This document shows, one piece after another, positions 11,615 to 23,535 of a stretch of 64,000 nt of DNA. A model generated the notes under the pieces. The model did no database searches. It had not been told where the DNA came from and saw only the letters and a program-made list of their open reading frames with translations. The translations under genes and the position numbers were made by a program. Origin of the DNA: Nymphaea colorata (taxonomy: Eukaryota; Streptophyta; Magnoliopsida; Nymphaeales; Nymphaeaceae); contig NC_045139.1 of assembly GCF_008831285.2 (NCBI RefSeq), positions 18,582,354 through 18,646,353 of the forward strand. The letters run 5' to 3'. Every line of letters starts with the position of its first letter. The first letter of the stretch is position 1.

Positions 11615-14600
11615 TCATTTCATTTGTGCCAGTCTACCATCAACAACGGCACATAAAGCTTTCCACACTGAGACTAACATTTCCAACGGTGGGTGCACTT
11701 CCTGCAAGCAAAATCAGAGGATCAAGACAAATCTCTGTAAGGAAAATCTGCTGATGGCTCGAAATGAAAGCATTTGTTAAAGAAAACTGCATTACTGTAA
11801 ACCTTCCATGTTATATTGAAATCAACCAATCTAAATGTAAAACTGAACATTGATAAGTCGAATGCTAAGCCTCAACAATCAAATCTAGGGAACAGAACAT
11901 CTCCATGCATTAGATAGATGATATAAAAAAATTGACACCAAGGAGAAAATCCACCCAAAAAATATTTGATTTAAGAGAAAGTAGAACCAAAATTGACAAA
12001 CTTACTTGGAAAACTAGTGTTAGCTCTGCATCTTCTTGCAAAATTAATGCCAAGCTCCAATAACAAGTGACTGGCGTAACACATTCACTAAGTACAGGTT
12101 TTAGAATTTTGTCAATAGGAACAAATCTGCGGTGAATCCTGCCGCTGCAACAAATTCAAAAAAGAAAAAGAATCCGTCTTGCTTATGTGTACTACATTTT
12201 GAGAGCAAAGCGAAGCTTCTTGCAAGTGCAAGGGACATTAAACAGTGGTGACAGGATAATGACTTGTCTTGAGAAATTCAATAAATACTTTGATGCCACA
12301 AGATCCAAGAACGAGATAAACCAATTAACTGATTATAATTTCCATATTTATTTAGGATTACATGAAAACCTTTGTGGAGCACACTATGCATTGAATGACA
12401 ACCTAAGTACCTAGGATGAGGTGCCACAAAAAAAAAATGACATTATTGTTTGTTCTATCTTCTAGGGCATGTTTGTTTGCCCAATAATTATTTTCTGTCA
12501 AACACCATATGCCCAACTGAAAAATATAGCAAAGCCATATACTTGAGGGCTAGGGGCTTGAACTTGGAGAGCCAAGATATATTTTGGCACACCTGAACGA
12601 GTGTTGCACAGCCCAAACAAATTGGTCATCCCAGATAATTTATCTTGGTATTCCAATGCATTTAATGTATTGCTTGATCTGAAGGAATTTCAAAATCTGC
12701 ACTTTCCCCCTTTCCCTAATTACCTTTTTCCTAGTTTCTCATTTTCCCCATATTTTCTGTCAAATAGGGATCTACTAGGCCTCGCTTAGGCCATAGCGTA
12801 GGATTTTTTGGGGATCTGCAGCCGGGCACTCTTTACTACATGGAAAGAAACATGTACATTATGAAAATGCAAGACAATTCAGTGAGAATATAATAAATAT
12901 GCAACTAGAGAAGTGTGAAGATCCAGAGATTCTTTCAGCAACAGCAATGGGCACAAGTTGACAAGAGAATAGACTCAATATTTGTTGTTGATAAAGATGA
13001 TGAAGACAATCATAGAGTTGTTCAAGATGACAAGACTGTTTTATATAAAAGTATCTAATATATGTGTTATCCATAGTCACAAATATCATTAATGGGTTTT
13101 AAACAGCGACCTCTTTCTCGCGTATTTTTCGGAGCTGACAATCTTGGAAAAGAATTGCCAATTTTGTAGGAAAGATAAAATCCTAAAAATTAAGAAAAAC
13201 ACAAAAAATAACTTGATGGAATGATAAAACTATGTTTTGGTAATGATAGGAATGAAGATAAATAACTTAACTTATGTTTTATACTTTAAAGCAAAAATAA
13301 TGTAAAAATAACAAGAAAAAAAGGCTACAGAAACACAAAAAAAATCATTTTGGAGTTCTTTCAAAAAATGGGAAAAAGACGGGTTTTTCCCATTTCCCTT
13401 ACTTTTAGCATTTTTATTGGTTTTTTTCAAAAAAGATGGGTTTCCTGTGACTATGGTCTTCTTCTCAACTCATATCTTCAAGAAGCACGTACTTGTATTC
13501 CACCTTTCCTTAAAATCTACCTTAATGGAAATAGAAGCCCAAGAAGGACCTGCTACCCAATTGCATGCTATCCATGCCAAAACCTCAAATGTGGGGCACA
13601 ATGAATTGACTCAAATTTCCATCCCAATGGTTTCTCTCCTCTATACTTTGACTTTAATCAAAGATAACCTACAACTTAGTTTAATTTGAGGACATTTGAT
13701 AGCATATGAAAATGTAACCTACCAACTTATGCTTGTTTTTCTTTGAACAGTTGAAAATTAAGAAGGCCAATCATAAATTTAAAAAGATAGGTGCAAATCT
13801 GGAATTACCTTCTCCCAGTTTCCCATTTTGTGCATTACACAAACACTTTTTTACATTTTGATACTTTCTCATCTGACAGTTGTGCTAACTGATGACATCA
13901 ATGTATTTCTGAATTAGTTAGGTTCAGTAAAACCTTTATCCAAAAGCTTACAGACATGCACCTGCAGAATATCATATGTGCAAGTTCTTTTAACAAATTT
14001 GACCAATATATACACGGTTTACTCATAATCACTCATAATCAACTCTTAAGAATAACACCACCATGAAATCTCATAAATGCAAGTTGTTTCCGTTAAGTTA
14101 ATCAACTCTTAAGAATAACACCTCCATGAAATCTCATAAATGCAAGTTGTTTCCGTTAAGTGGACCATATATACATGGTTGACTTAGAAAGAATGCTTAA
14201 ATCACCAAACCTAACTTGGAAACACATGTAAAAGATCTTATAAGACCCCACAAACACATCACAAAACATTAAAAATTTATTATATAAAACTTATTTTGCA
14301 TCAGGTTTTCACAAAAGGTCGATTCTTGTCAAGTGAGCAATTTAGACTTCATCAACATGGTCAAATTCCATTAAGTAACTTAAATACTAAGATTCCACTG
14401 CATAAAATCTCAACACTCATTTCAATGACATCCAATCATTGTCAGATGTCTCGAGATTTTCATTTGCAAACAAGTTTGAACTTTATCATGCTTTGTAAAC
14501 TTACTCTAGCATGCATTCTCAAGCCCAACGAACAACATATTGACTGTTCAAGATCTGTTCAGTTTAACAGCTAACTTAAAGAACAACTATGGTCATCAGA

Positions 14601-15878
14601 TTATGGGCTTTCCATATTGGATTTCAATACCTTCTATTTACAATGTGAATAAATTCTAGCATTGAATTCAACAAGCTGTCTCATGCTGTTCCACTATTTT
14701 TTGGCTACCAAATTCTTTTATAACAAGCTGCTTTTGGTACTGGTGCAAGTATTTGTTTCTACAGTTTGCATAGTTTTCATATAATTACCATATTTATGAA
14801 ATTTTATTTGCTAATCCACCTAAGTTAACAAAATTAACATCCAGAGATAGAAGAAGATGATCAGGCACATGTTGCAGGAGAGCCAATTGTGCAGTAGACT
14901 GTAGACAAGTACTTATTTCACTTGACTGGCCCAAGCATTGGCATCACTTAGGCTTTAAGTTTCCCAGAATTGGCTGACGAAGCAAAAGGGCAATAATAAA
15001 ACTTTGTTCAAACATATAACCAGCCTCAGTAACTAAACTAGAACATCCAATGACATCTAATAATCACAAAGGATTACCTTCTATAATGTGTTTCAAGCTG
15101 CACTCCGAGCATTGGCATGATCAAAACAGACTCTGCATAATTCACCCAAGAAAAAGGGGGTTCAGAAACAAATGAAGTTGCAACAGAAGTAAGGCATCAT
15201 GAATTGGAAAGGAATGTCTAAATTAAGTAGGTTGTTTATGCAACCAAGATTTTCTTCCCTTAAGCATTAATTATCTTGTATGGAGAAAAACTATATTGCA
15301 AGATCATATGGAGAAGAAGGAATGATTTATGATTAAAAGTAATTGCCCAATAAATCTATTTTTTGACAGTCAAACTAAAGAAAATTACACCAAAGGCTAG
15401 TAGTCTTGTGCCTATCTACTGGTATCCTTTTTCTTACCTTTCTTGACGACCTTCCCATGGAAGACTGCGATAAGGATTAAATAAAGAAGAATGCTCCAAA
15501 GGCAAGACAGTCCCAAATGCTCCTGTTTTTTGCAGCTTGTTCAATTTAAAAGCAATATTTAAAAATTCCTAGAATGCTCTTTGCAAAAGCAAGGATATGT
15601 GAAAGTAATGCAGTTATAGAACTAAAGAACAACATGAAACAAATTTCACAATTCCGAAAGTGAAGAAGATGAAACAATCAAATAATGATGTTGCGTACCT
15701 TGTAAAATGGCATACAATAGAAGGTCACTATAAAGGCAATAGCCACGAGCCACAGCATGAAATAGCTCATAGAAGTCTTCTGAACTATAATATGGTGAGC
15801 ATCCACAACTGGCGATTGTGATATGGTTCCATTATTAATGTAAACATACTTTCTTGAAGAAACCGACGTGTTGCACAT
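11615..15878 (-). CDS. PIGH: PIG-H, subunit of the GPI N-acetylglucosaminyltransferase
   Basis: Five coding exons on the minus strand: 15699-15878, 15438-15522, 15078-15132, 12006-12144 and 11615-11701. All introns are GT-AG and the sum is exactly 182 codons, giving 181 aa. Family features in order: VVDAHHIIVQK near residues 24-34, one hydrophobic helix at about 39-56, a second at about 63-81, then KKESVLIMPMLGVQLETHYR at about 87-106 and RRFVPIDKILKPVLSECVTP at about 111-130, followed by CYWSLALIL and a WKAL motif near the C-terminus. This order is that of PIG-H/GPI15, which with PIG-A and partners transfers GlcNAc to phosphatidylinositol on the ER membrane. Length is as expected for a plant member. 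The ATG at 15878 is chosen because an in-frame TAG lies just upstream; a 5' UTR intron may exist. The intron at 12145-15077 is 2.9 kb. Confidence 0.9.
14038..14161. repeat. 61-bp tandem duplication in a PIG-H intron
   Basis: Two copies, 14038-14098 and 14101-14161, differ by a single base (ACACCACCATG against ACACCTCCATG). A smaller ACTCATAATC doublet lies just before at 14021-14040. Entirely intronic. Confidence 0.9.
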
Positions 15879-16386
15879 GCTATAAATCTTGAAAGACTAG
15901 CCAATCAAAAGTGGAAGCCACATTCACAGAGGCCTGTATGAAAAACTAAATCAAGCACCGTAGTCTTAAACTCTATCTCATGCAATCAACATAATTAAAC
16001 TCATAAAAGGGAGCAAAAGGCGAAGGAAAGAAAGAAATGCACTTACCTGTTTCCTAAATTAAATATAAAAAATGTATAAACGAGGGCGCAAGTAAAACAT
16101 GAGATTGTAATATGACAATATTTAATGGTATGACTAAGCAAATTTTCCAATTACCACTAGTCAAGTTCAAACTACTGCACAAAAGATAAGAGATTATGCA
16201 CAGCATATTGCACGACTTCAAGTAATATAACTTTTGCCCAATACTTCATAAATATTCCAAGCAACGAATGCCACTAAGATGATGGCCAAGCTGGAGACAG
16301 ACATCCAACGCCCTCAGATTGACGGGATTTGCCCTAGATTGCATGGATCAGGAGAAATGACTGCAAAGCTTAAAATTTCAATGACT

Positions 16387-17108
16387 TCATGGTCCAGATT
16401 TGCCCGAAGTTATTCCCTTGCTGGAAATGGTGCCTCTATGTGGATCATCTTGCAAAGATGAAGATCGGGCAACGATGACGAGCAGAGTTAAAGCCTGCAA
16501 AATGCAGACAATGAGTTTCACAAACAGAGGAAGCAACAGCAAAACAGCTACAAAGGCCACAGTTTTTGCAGCAACCACGAACCAGGGAACTGCGAAGTGC
16601 CGGTTTCGTTGGGCGTCATAGGGGCGCCGGGTCCATTTTCGTATCAAATTGCTGCCTCAAGGCAATAAGAAGTTCCAAACCTCTGCCTAATATCTACACT
16701 AAATGAAGAAATGCTAAAAGTCCCGCAGACTTAAGCAACAGATGGATCATCGGAAAGTGAAGAGAAGAACACTTCTCAGACACAAGCATCAATGAAATGG
16801 GACTCTTAACACCAAGAATGTGCCAAAAAATAACAACACGAAAGATCGATACTCGAAGGAAAATGATGACCCAAATAGTGCTGAAGGAAAATCCAAGACC
16901 ATCTGTGATGAATAACATGATGAAACGAAAGAAAGCAACGTGAGAGGGAGAGAGAACCTGCCAACTGGAAGGAGCTGGAGTGTTCGAGCTTGTGGGCTAT
17001 GTACCGCGACCACGTCGAAGAAGAAATCAGCTCAAGCTTCCCTGGGTGCTCTAGCATCTCTTCTTTCTCTCTCCCCCCCATGAAACTCACATATCCAACT
17101 AGGTCCAT
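16387..17108 (-). CDS. Tentative two-exon membrane protein, 139 aa, unrecognised
   Basis: Exon 1 is 16958-17108, starting ATG at 17108 and ending GCA G/GTTCTC. Exon 2 is 16387-16655, with acceptor TTGAG/GCAGC. The junction is in frame and gives an unbroken 139-aa product. The N-terminal half is soluble (EEMLEHPGKLELI and STWSRYIAHKLEH). Exon 2 has a basic stretch, RKWTRRPYDAQRNRH, then about 35 hydrophobic residues that could form one or two membrane helices, and a polar tail. I do not recognise it. A second ATG lies 9 codons on. It sits upstream of PIG-H on the same strand, so it could instead be part of a long PIG-H leader. No family evidence supports it. Confidence 0.4.
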
Positions 17109-17339
17109 ATGGACTGGAACTATGGGCGTGCATTTTTATTTTCCTTTTGGAAAATAAGCAGAATATTAATTTGTGCAATCAATAATAATTTTCTCCATGC
17201 CTTCAATTATATAAATAATTTTAGTTTGTAAAGTTAAAATTGTTTTTATTGCACTGGTTCAGGAAGGAGTTTTCTATGTGAGCAGAAAAATATTGCTGCT
17301 TGGAGGAAAGTCGAAGTTCTCACCTAATCCCTCATCTCT

Positions 17340-17530
17340 TAGGGCCCATTTGATGGATTGGAAACCTGGAATGGGAAAAAAGATTCTGGAAATAAGTTTC
17401 CTGGAATAAAGGAATGGGAAAGATCTTTCCATTCTCATTTTGCTCTGTGTGTGATGACTGAGAAACAAATTTCCTTCAAACTTGTTTCTTAGTTTGGTGA
17501 CATTTGAAAGGGAAAAAACAATGAAAAAGG
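17340..17530. mobile_element. MITE-like repeat, family member 1
   Basis: It begins near GGGCCCATTTGATGGATTGG and shares a long core (GGAAATAAGTTTCCTGGAAT and what follows) with the copy at about 27440-27620 in the same orientation. The GGGCC-TTTGATG start is typical of short plant MITEs. Exact ends and target duplication were not determined. Confidence 0.45.
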
Positions 17531-18336
17531 ATTTATGAACGAACTGAGAGGGAAGCAAGCAGAAATTGATACCTGCGGTAAGACAAGCAAGCAGTAAGGG
17601 ACACTAATCAAGGAAAAGACAAAGATAGAAAGCAAGAAGCTTGTAAATCCCTAGGTAATTTTCCTTGAACTCTGTCGAGAGTCAAAGAGGGGTTGTCTTA
17701 GAGAAGCCAGATCCTTGACCTTATGCAGTCACAGAGGTATTAAAATCATTATCCTCACCAAGCAGCAACTACGTTAGGGAACCATTATTCCACAATAAAT
17801 TCAAGCTCTTGGATATAGCATGAGGGTCATATTGTGAGACAGATTTCAAATCTGTGTGCTGAAATAGGCATGGCGAGGATGGCATGTGCTTGAACCCAGC
17901 GAGAGGGGAGCATAGATGTCTAATCTATACTGAAATGTACAGGTAGAAAAGGTGATTAAGTTCGGAGATAACAAATCCAATCAGAAATGCCTGTCACCTC
18001 CAAGGTGGGACAGCCTCGCCAAATGGGTGAATTTCATGTCGCCTGAAATAAATCTGTATAACCAAACCAAGGGCGTCGCTGCCAGGTTATGATATTGCAT
18101 GCAACCCATCTACACTACAAGGGTTCAAACTTCAAAGAATCACATGCTACACTTTTTATTGTTAAAAATCAAACATTCTTCTTCTTCTTTTACCACTCAT
18201 TTCTTTAAAAAATGAATAAATAGTTTTTACTGATTCTTAACTGATTCAGTTGATTCGGCAGATTCAATTTCGGATTTTTATACCACTGGATTAAACCATC
18301 ATACAGGCTTCGCGAATCAATGACAAAATACAGCCC
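17531..18336. other. No gene seen
   Basis: Mixed-composition DNA without a reading frame or recognisable repeat, between a MITE-like repeat and a minisatellite. Confidence 0.4.
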
Positions 18337-18888
18337 ATATCATGACTTCAAGTATCATTAAAATGATTGGATGCAATCATGCAAGTAGTCAGCATCAACA
18401 CAGGCAAAACCAAATTCATCAGCTCATTCCTAGGATCATAAAACAATAACTGGTAACGAAAACCATTTCCATGCATCATACTATCATAGTACATCAGACT
18501 TCGGGCATTATTTCAATGAGTTGACGTAGAGCAGCTCGGCATCAGCAAAGGCAAAACCAAATTCATCAGCTCATACCTAAGATCATAAAATGATGACTGA
18601 CGACTGAACACTTTCCATGCTTGATAGTCATTCAGACTTTGGGTATAATTACAATGATTTGATGTAGGGTAGCTCGACAAAACCAAATTCATCAGCTCAG
18701 CCTAAGATCGTAAAAAAAATGACTGATAACTGAACATCATTTCCATGTTCGGCTCATCAAGAGAATAGACTGCGTTACAGTCACCTTTTTACTTCTGCAG
18801 GAAGGCTTCTTGTCGTTAGACATACCAGACTTCAAGTATCACTACAACCATTTTATTTAGAATAGCTTAGCATCAACATTGACATGAT
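18337..18888. repeat. Minisatellite, unit about 155 bp, three and a half diverged copies
   Basis: Units start near 18337, 18495, 18651 and 18827. Each begins with an (A)GACTTC(A/G)(G/A)G-type phrase, continues with AAAACCAAATTCATCAGCTC and CCTA(A/G)GATC, and ends in a TTTCCATG phrase. The last copy is cut at 18888, where the hAT-type end CAGGAGCGGAGGGAG begins. Copies have drifted by substitutions and small indels. Confidence 0.8.
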
Positions 18889-19197
18889 CAGGAGCGGAGG
18901 GAGTGGGGGGGGCGCCTGGGCCATGGCCCTACCCTGCCAATGGAAAAATATATATATATATTTAAAAAAGTAAAAAGTTTTAGTTTGGCCCGATCCGCTG
19001 CCACGTCTTGCCCTACCCTCGGCCCAGCCCTCTTTCTCACTCGCAGCTCCCTCCCTGGCCCGCCCTCAGTCACTCTCACTTGCTCTCTGAGTCCCTCCCT
19101 CCCTGGCCTGCCCTCTCTCCCACTCCCTCCCTCCCTCCCTGGCCCGCCCTCGCCGCACCGTTCTATCAAGCCCTTACGCGCCCCAATTACTCTGATT

Positions 19198-19229
<32 letters not shown>

Positions 19230-20699
19230 GCACCTGCTGTTTTCTTACTTTTGTTGCTTTGGTTGATTGGTTCCGACTGCTGTTTCCTTACTTTTGTTGC
19301 TTTGTTCCGATGTATTGAAAGTCCCACAAAAATCTGCGACCTTGTTGTGCTGGATTTTCCAATCTTGGAATGGTATTTGTTATGATGTAGACGTAGTCAC
19401 TAGTCACCATTATTCTCTTTTTGTTTCTTCTTTGATTTTCGTTTGTCATGGTTTATGACTTTCAATTGTTGTGTTTCTTGCTCTCTATCTTTTATGTCCT
19501 TTTTTTTTCTATGATGGGTTTCTGTTTTTGTTTCTTTTTTGTACTAATTGTTTTGCTGTTTGGTTTTCTTTGTTTCCATGTAATGGTTACTACTTGGATA
19601 TTGGGATAATTTGAAATTTTGATGGCATGTGAATCTGTGATCAACATGCCCAGGTAGCCACCGTCTTCAATTGGAGTGAAGAATTATTCTCATTTGTAAA
19701 TGGGGGAGGGGGGGGGGGTGGGCGAGTTGTTCGTTCTTAATCATTTAAAGCGTCACCGTCTTTGAGATAAAGTAAAGAATTCTTCTAATTTGAAAATGTG
19801 GACGAGTTATTCGTTTTTAATAAAATGCCATGTTTATCCGGTCATCTTTTAAGCATTTGAGGTTCATTATGACTAAACTTAGCAATGACAGCTTCAAGGA
19901 TTGAACTGGGCTAGATAGTTTGTAAACAACATGTCTGTATCTGTAGAACCATGAATTTTTTGACGGTTGGATTGAGAGAGTCTCCATTTGTTAGCCAGTG
20001 GTTACTGAAATTTTGCTTGAAAAGCTCGTTCATTTATCTTTCCTTTGTATCCCCATGGATGTACATATGCGCAATTACTTCGATATGTTTAAATCTTATT
20101 GTCTATGTTAAATTTCAAGTTTTTCGTGTTAGCTTATTGAGAAGATGATGAAAAATATTCAAAATTATTTAAAAAAAAAACAAGTTATTGATCAGGAGGG
20201 AGAAAACCAAGGGGAAGAAAACCAAGAGGGAGAAAAACCAAAATGCTGGTTATTGTAGTTCGGAAGCTCTTGATGTTGTTCTTTTTACTCAGATTCTCTA
20301 CCTTTTTACGGTGAGACATCACTATCATGTTGATATTTTTATTGCTGCCATTGATTCTCAACTGGTAGAGTTGAACAGTAGATTCAATGAGAATTCTATA
20401 GAAATACTTCATTTGATGTCGACATTCGACCTTAGAGATCAATGTAAGTCGTTTAATGCACAAGATGCATACACTCTTGCAGAGAAGTTTTATCCTGAAG
20501 ATTTTCTAGACTCAGATTTTATAAGTTTAAATTATTAGTTGAGACATTATAAGAATGATATTTGTCATCATCCAAGTTTTCAAAATTTGGATACACGATC
20601 AAAACTATGTTAAGTAATGGCACATAGTAAAAAAAATAAAGGATATCCTGATATATACAGGTTGCTTAGTCTCATTCTAACGTTTCATTATCATGTCTC
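18889..20699 (+). mobile_element. hAT transposon (TTF/DUF4371 type), internally deleted arm of an inverted pair
   Basis: It starts with the hAT-like end CAGGAGCGGAGGGAG directly after GACATGAT. A CT-rich leader region (19000-19260) is followed by about 785 bp (19262-20047) that the other arm lacks, then a segment shared with the minus-strand arm. At about 20305 it jumps from the 5' leader straight into C-terminal transposase sequence (VRHHYHVDIFIAAIDSQLVE, then DSDFISLNY), having lost about 1.7 kb that the other arm keeps. Its coding sequence stops at about 20538. It ends at the inversion centre near 20700 without its own 3' end. Confidence 0.75.
19203..19229. repeat. (CT)n microsatellite within the hAT leader
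   Basis: About 13 CT units. A shorter version is at the matching place of the minus-strand arm (about 23139-23152). Confidence 0.9.
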
Positions 20700-23527
20700 C
20701 CTTCATATCAGGATATCCTTCATGGTCTGCACAAATTGTCTTAGTCTCAATGCTCTGTCTGAGGTTGCAGTGGAGACATGAAGCGTTAGAATGAGACTAA
20801 ACAGCCTGTATATATCAGGATATCCTTCATTTTTTCTACTACGTACCATTGGTTGACATAGTTTTGATCGTGTATCCAAATTTTGAAAACTTGGATGATG
20901 ACAAATATCATTCTTATAATGTCTCAACTGATAATTTAAACTCATAAAATCTGAGTCTAGAAAATCTTCAAGATAAAACTTCTCTACAAGAGTGTATGCA
21001 TCTTGTGCATTAAACGACTTACATTGAACTCTAGGGTCGAATGTCGACATCAAACGAAGTATTTCCATAGAATTCTCATTAAATCTACTGTTCAACTCTA
21101 CCAGCTGAGAATCAATGGCAACAATAAAAACATCAACATGATAGTGATGTCTCACCGTAATAAAATTACGTTCACGACGAGAACATGATCCTCTGACAAA
21201 ATATTGAGCATCCATATCTGGAATAGGGATATAATGTGTCATACAAAATGCTCTCACCGTATCTATAAATGAATCCCAAGTCCCAACCATTCTCCCTAAG
21301 TTCTTGTAGGAACTTTTTTGAATTATAAACCATAGCCATTTGCATTTAAAATATCTTGTTTTTGCCTTTGCAATGACTAACAAAGAGTATCACTCCATCC
21401 TAAAATTTCTTGTACCAAGTGCAAAATAAATACAAAGTCAAATGATGTGATTATGTCGTAAGCTGAAAGACCTTCACCCCGTATTTGATATGTTGATCTA
21501 TTGTCCCTTAAATTTTCCAATATTACACATGTTGCATCAAACATTTTTATCGAACTGTACACAGACAAAATGAGATCCCCATCTAGTATCACCAGGCCGC
21601 TGTAGTGATCCAATTTGATCAAGTCCTCTTCCTGTTTCAAGTTCATCTATAGCAATTCTAAATACAATTTCATTTGCTTGAGCTTCATATAATTCATCAT
21701 TACGTTTACTGCTTGCACTAACAACATTAATAACATATGTTAATTGTTCAAAAAATTTATGAACATGGACAACTTCTTTTGAAGTTGCAACAAGTGCAAG
21801 TTGTAGTCTATAAGCAAAACAATAAACATAATATGCATAAGGACATTCTTTCAAAATTAATGCTTGCAATCCATTCGATTCACCTCGCATATTACTAGCA
21901 CCATTATCTCTTTGACCTCATATATCTTGAATGTTAAGATTATGTTGAGACAACAAAGTAGAAATTGCATTCTTCAAAGTAATTATTGTAGTAACCCTTA
22001 CATGCACAACATCTAAAAAATATTCTTGAATTTGACGTTGCTTATTAACAAATCTAAGAACAACAACCATTTGCTCTCTCTTGGACTCATCTCGAGTTTC
22101 ATCAATAATAATACAATATTTAGCATCACCAATTTCTTCTATAATTTTAGCTCTCACTTTACTTGCAAAAACATGTAATATTTCTTTCTGAACTGTTGGT
22201 GATGTATATTTAGCATTCTTTGGGGCATTATCCAAAACAATTTGTGCAACTCTGTCATTATAATTAGTTAAAGTTTTAATGAACTCAATAAAGTTACATT
22301 GATTCAATGAACTTACACTTTCATCATGGCCTCTAAAAGCACAAATTTGAAATGCTAACCAACGAACTGCGTCTACAGATGTCTTCAATCTCAAGCGATT
22401 GTTGTGAACAAACTCTAAACTTTGCTTTTCAATCATTTTATCTATGTGTTTGCTTTGACGATTTAAGTCATTAAATGCTCGCACATTCATATAATGAGAC
22501 GAACTTTGACTTGTCCCTTCATGACTACGAAATGCACATGTTTTCTCATTACCACCCACCCTCTTCCAAGTTCTGAATCTTTCAGTAATAAATAGGCTGT
22601 CATTTGAATCTGGAGTACTGAAAAGATAACACGGCAAACTATATGCACTATATTCTAACCATGGAAATTTTTGAAACCATGAAGTTTGAAATTTAGGCAC
22701 TGGATATTTATGAAGCTTGTGCTGATATGACCCATAATTAATATATGCTCGCCTAACTTCATCTCTCTCATTTACTGATATCTCCCATATAGGACGTCGC
22801 AACCCTGGATCACGCACGATGCTTTCTACAGTTTCAATTTTTGAATACTAAAAGGTAGAGAATCTGAGTAAAAAGAACAACATCAAGAGCTTCCGAACTA
22901 CAATAACCAGCATTTTGGTTTTCTCCCTCTTGGTTTTCTTCCCCTTGGTTTTCTGCCTCATGATCAATAACTTGTTTTTTTTTTAAATAATTTTGAATAT
23001 TTTTCATCATCTTCTCAATAAGCTAACACGAAAAACTTGAAATTTAACATAGACAATAAGATTTAAACATATCGAAGTAATTGCGCATATGTACATCCAT
23101 GGGGATACAAAGCAACAAAAGTAAGAAAACAACAGGTACAGAGAGAGAGAGAGATAAAAAGAACCAGAGTAATTGGGGCGCCTAAGGGCTCGATAGAACG
23201 GCACGGCGAGGGCAGGCCAGGGAGCGAGTGAGTCAGTGACTGAGTCAGTCTGAGTGAGAGAGAGGGTGCGAGAGAGAGGGCCGGCCAAGGAGGGAGGGAG
23301 CGAGTGAGAGAGAGGGCGAGAGACTCAGAGAGGGTGGGCCAAGGAGGGAGGGAGCGAGTGGGAGAGAGGGCGGCCCAGGGAGGGAGGGAGCGAGTGGGAG
23401 AGAGGGCACGAGAGAGTTGGCGGGCCGAGGAAGGAGGGAGTCAGGGAGCGAGTGAGAGAGACTGAGGGTGGGCCAGAGAGGGAGGGAGCAAGGCTGCGAG
23501 TGAGAGAGCGGCTCGTGTGCAGCCCTA
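20700..23527 (-). mobile_element. hAT transposon (TTF/DUF4371 type), longer arm of an inverted pair
   Basis: Minus-strand copy facing the arm at 18889-20699, tail to tail. Reading on the minus strand: a CT-rich leader with many CCCTCCC stretches (23510-23110), a short shared segment (CCCATGGATGTACATATGCG), then the transposase frame from 22817. Between GTTGCTTTG and TATCCCC it lacks the 785 bp present in the other arm. The outer edge reads TAGGGCTGCACACGAG at 23527 rather than the CAGGAGCGG end seen in the other arm. The 3' edge is the inversion centre, inside the hAT dimerisation region. Confidence 0.75.
20703..22817 (-). pseudogene. Decayed hAT transposase, TTF zinc finger and DUF4371, ZMYM1-like
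   Basis: The longest intact part is 22817-21918 (299 codons). It has a TTF-type region (FQTSWFQKFPWLEYSAYSL, then a conserved LPCYLF and HEGTSQSSSHYMNVRAF), then DUF4371 (AKYCIIIDETRDESKREQM, then VVLRFVNKQRQIQEYFLDVV). The product carries on in other frames: 21890-21537 (CFAYRLQLALVATSKEV, GDTRWGSHF), 21646-21377 (CVILENLRDNRSTYQIRGEG), and 21383-20703 (VRHHYHVDVFIVAIDSQLVE, and the hAT C-terminal motif LTLHVSTATSDRA). At least three frame or stop changes separate these parts, and the dimerisation domain is cut by the inversion. It cannot make a working enzyme. Confidence 0.85.
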
Positions 23528-23535
23528 GTATTACA

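Noticed and set aside
18940-19385. Overlapping Pro/Ser/Leu-rich frames on the plus strand
   Set aside because: They are produced by CCCTCCC and CTCTCT repeats in the hAT leader and have no start or domain support. The same holds for the frames at 23245-23586.
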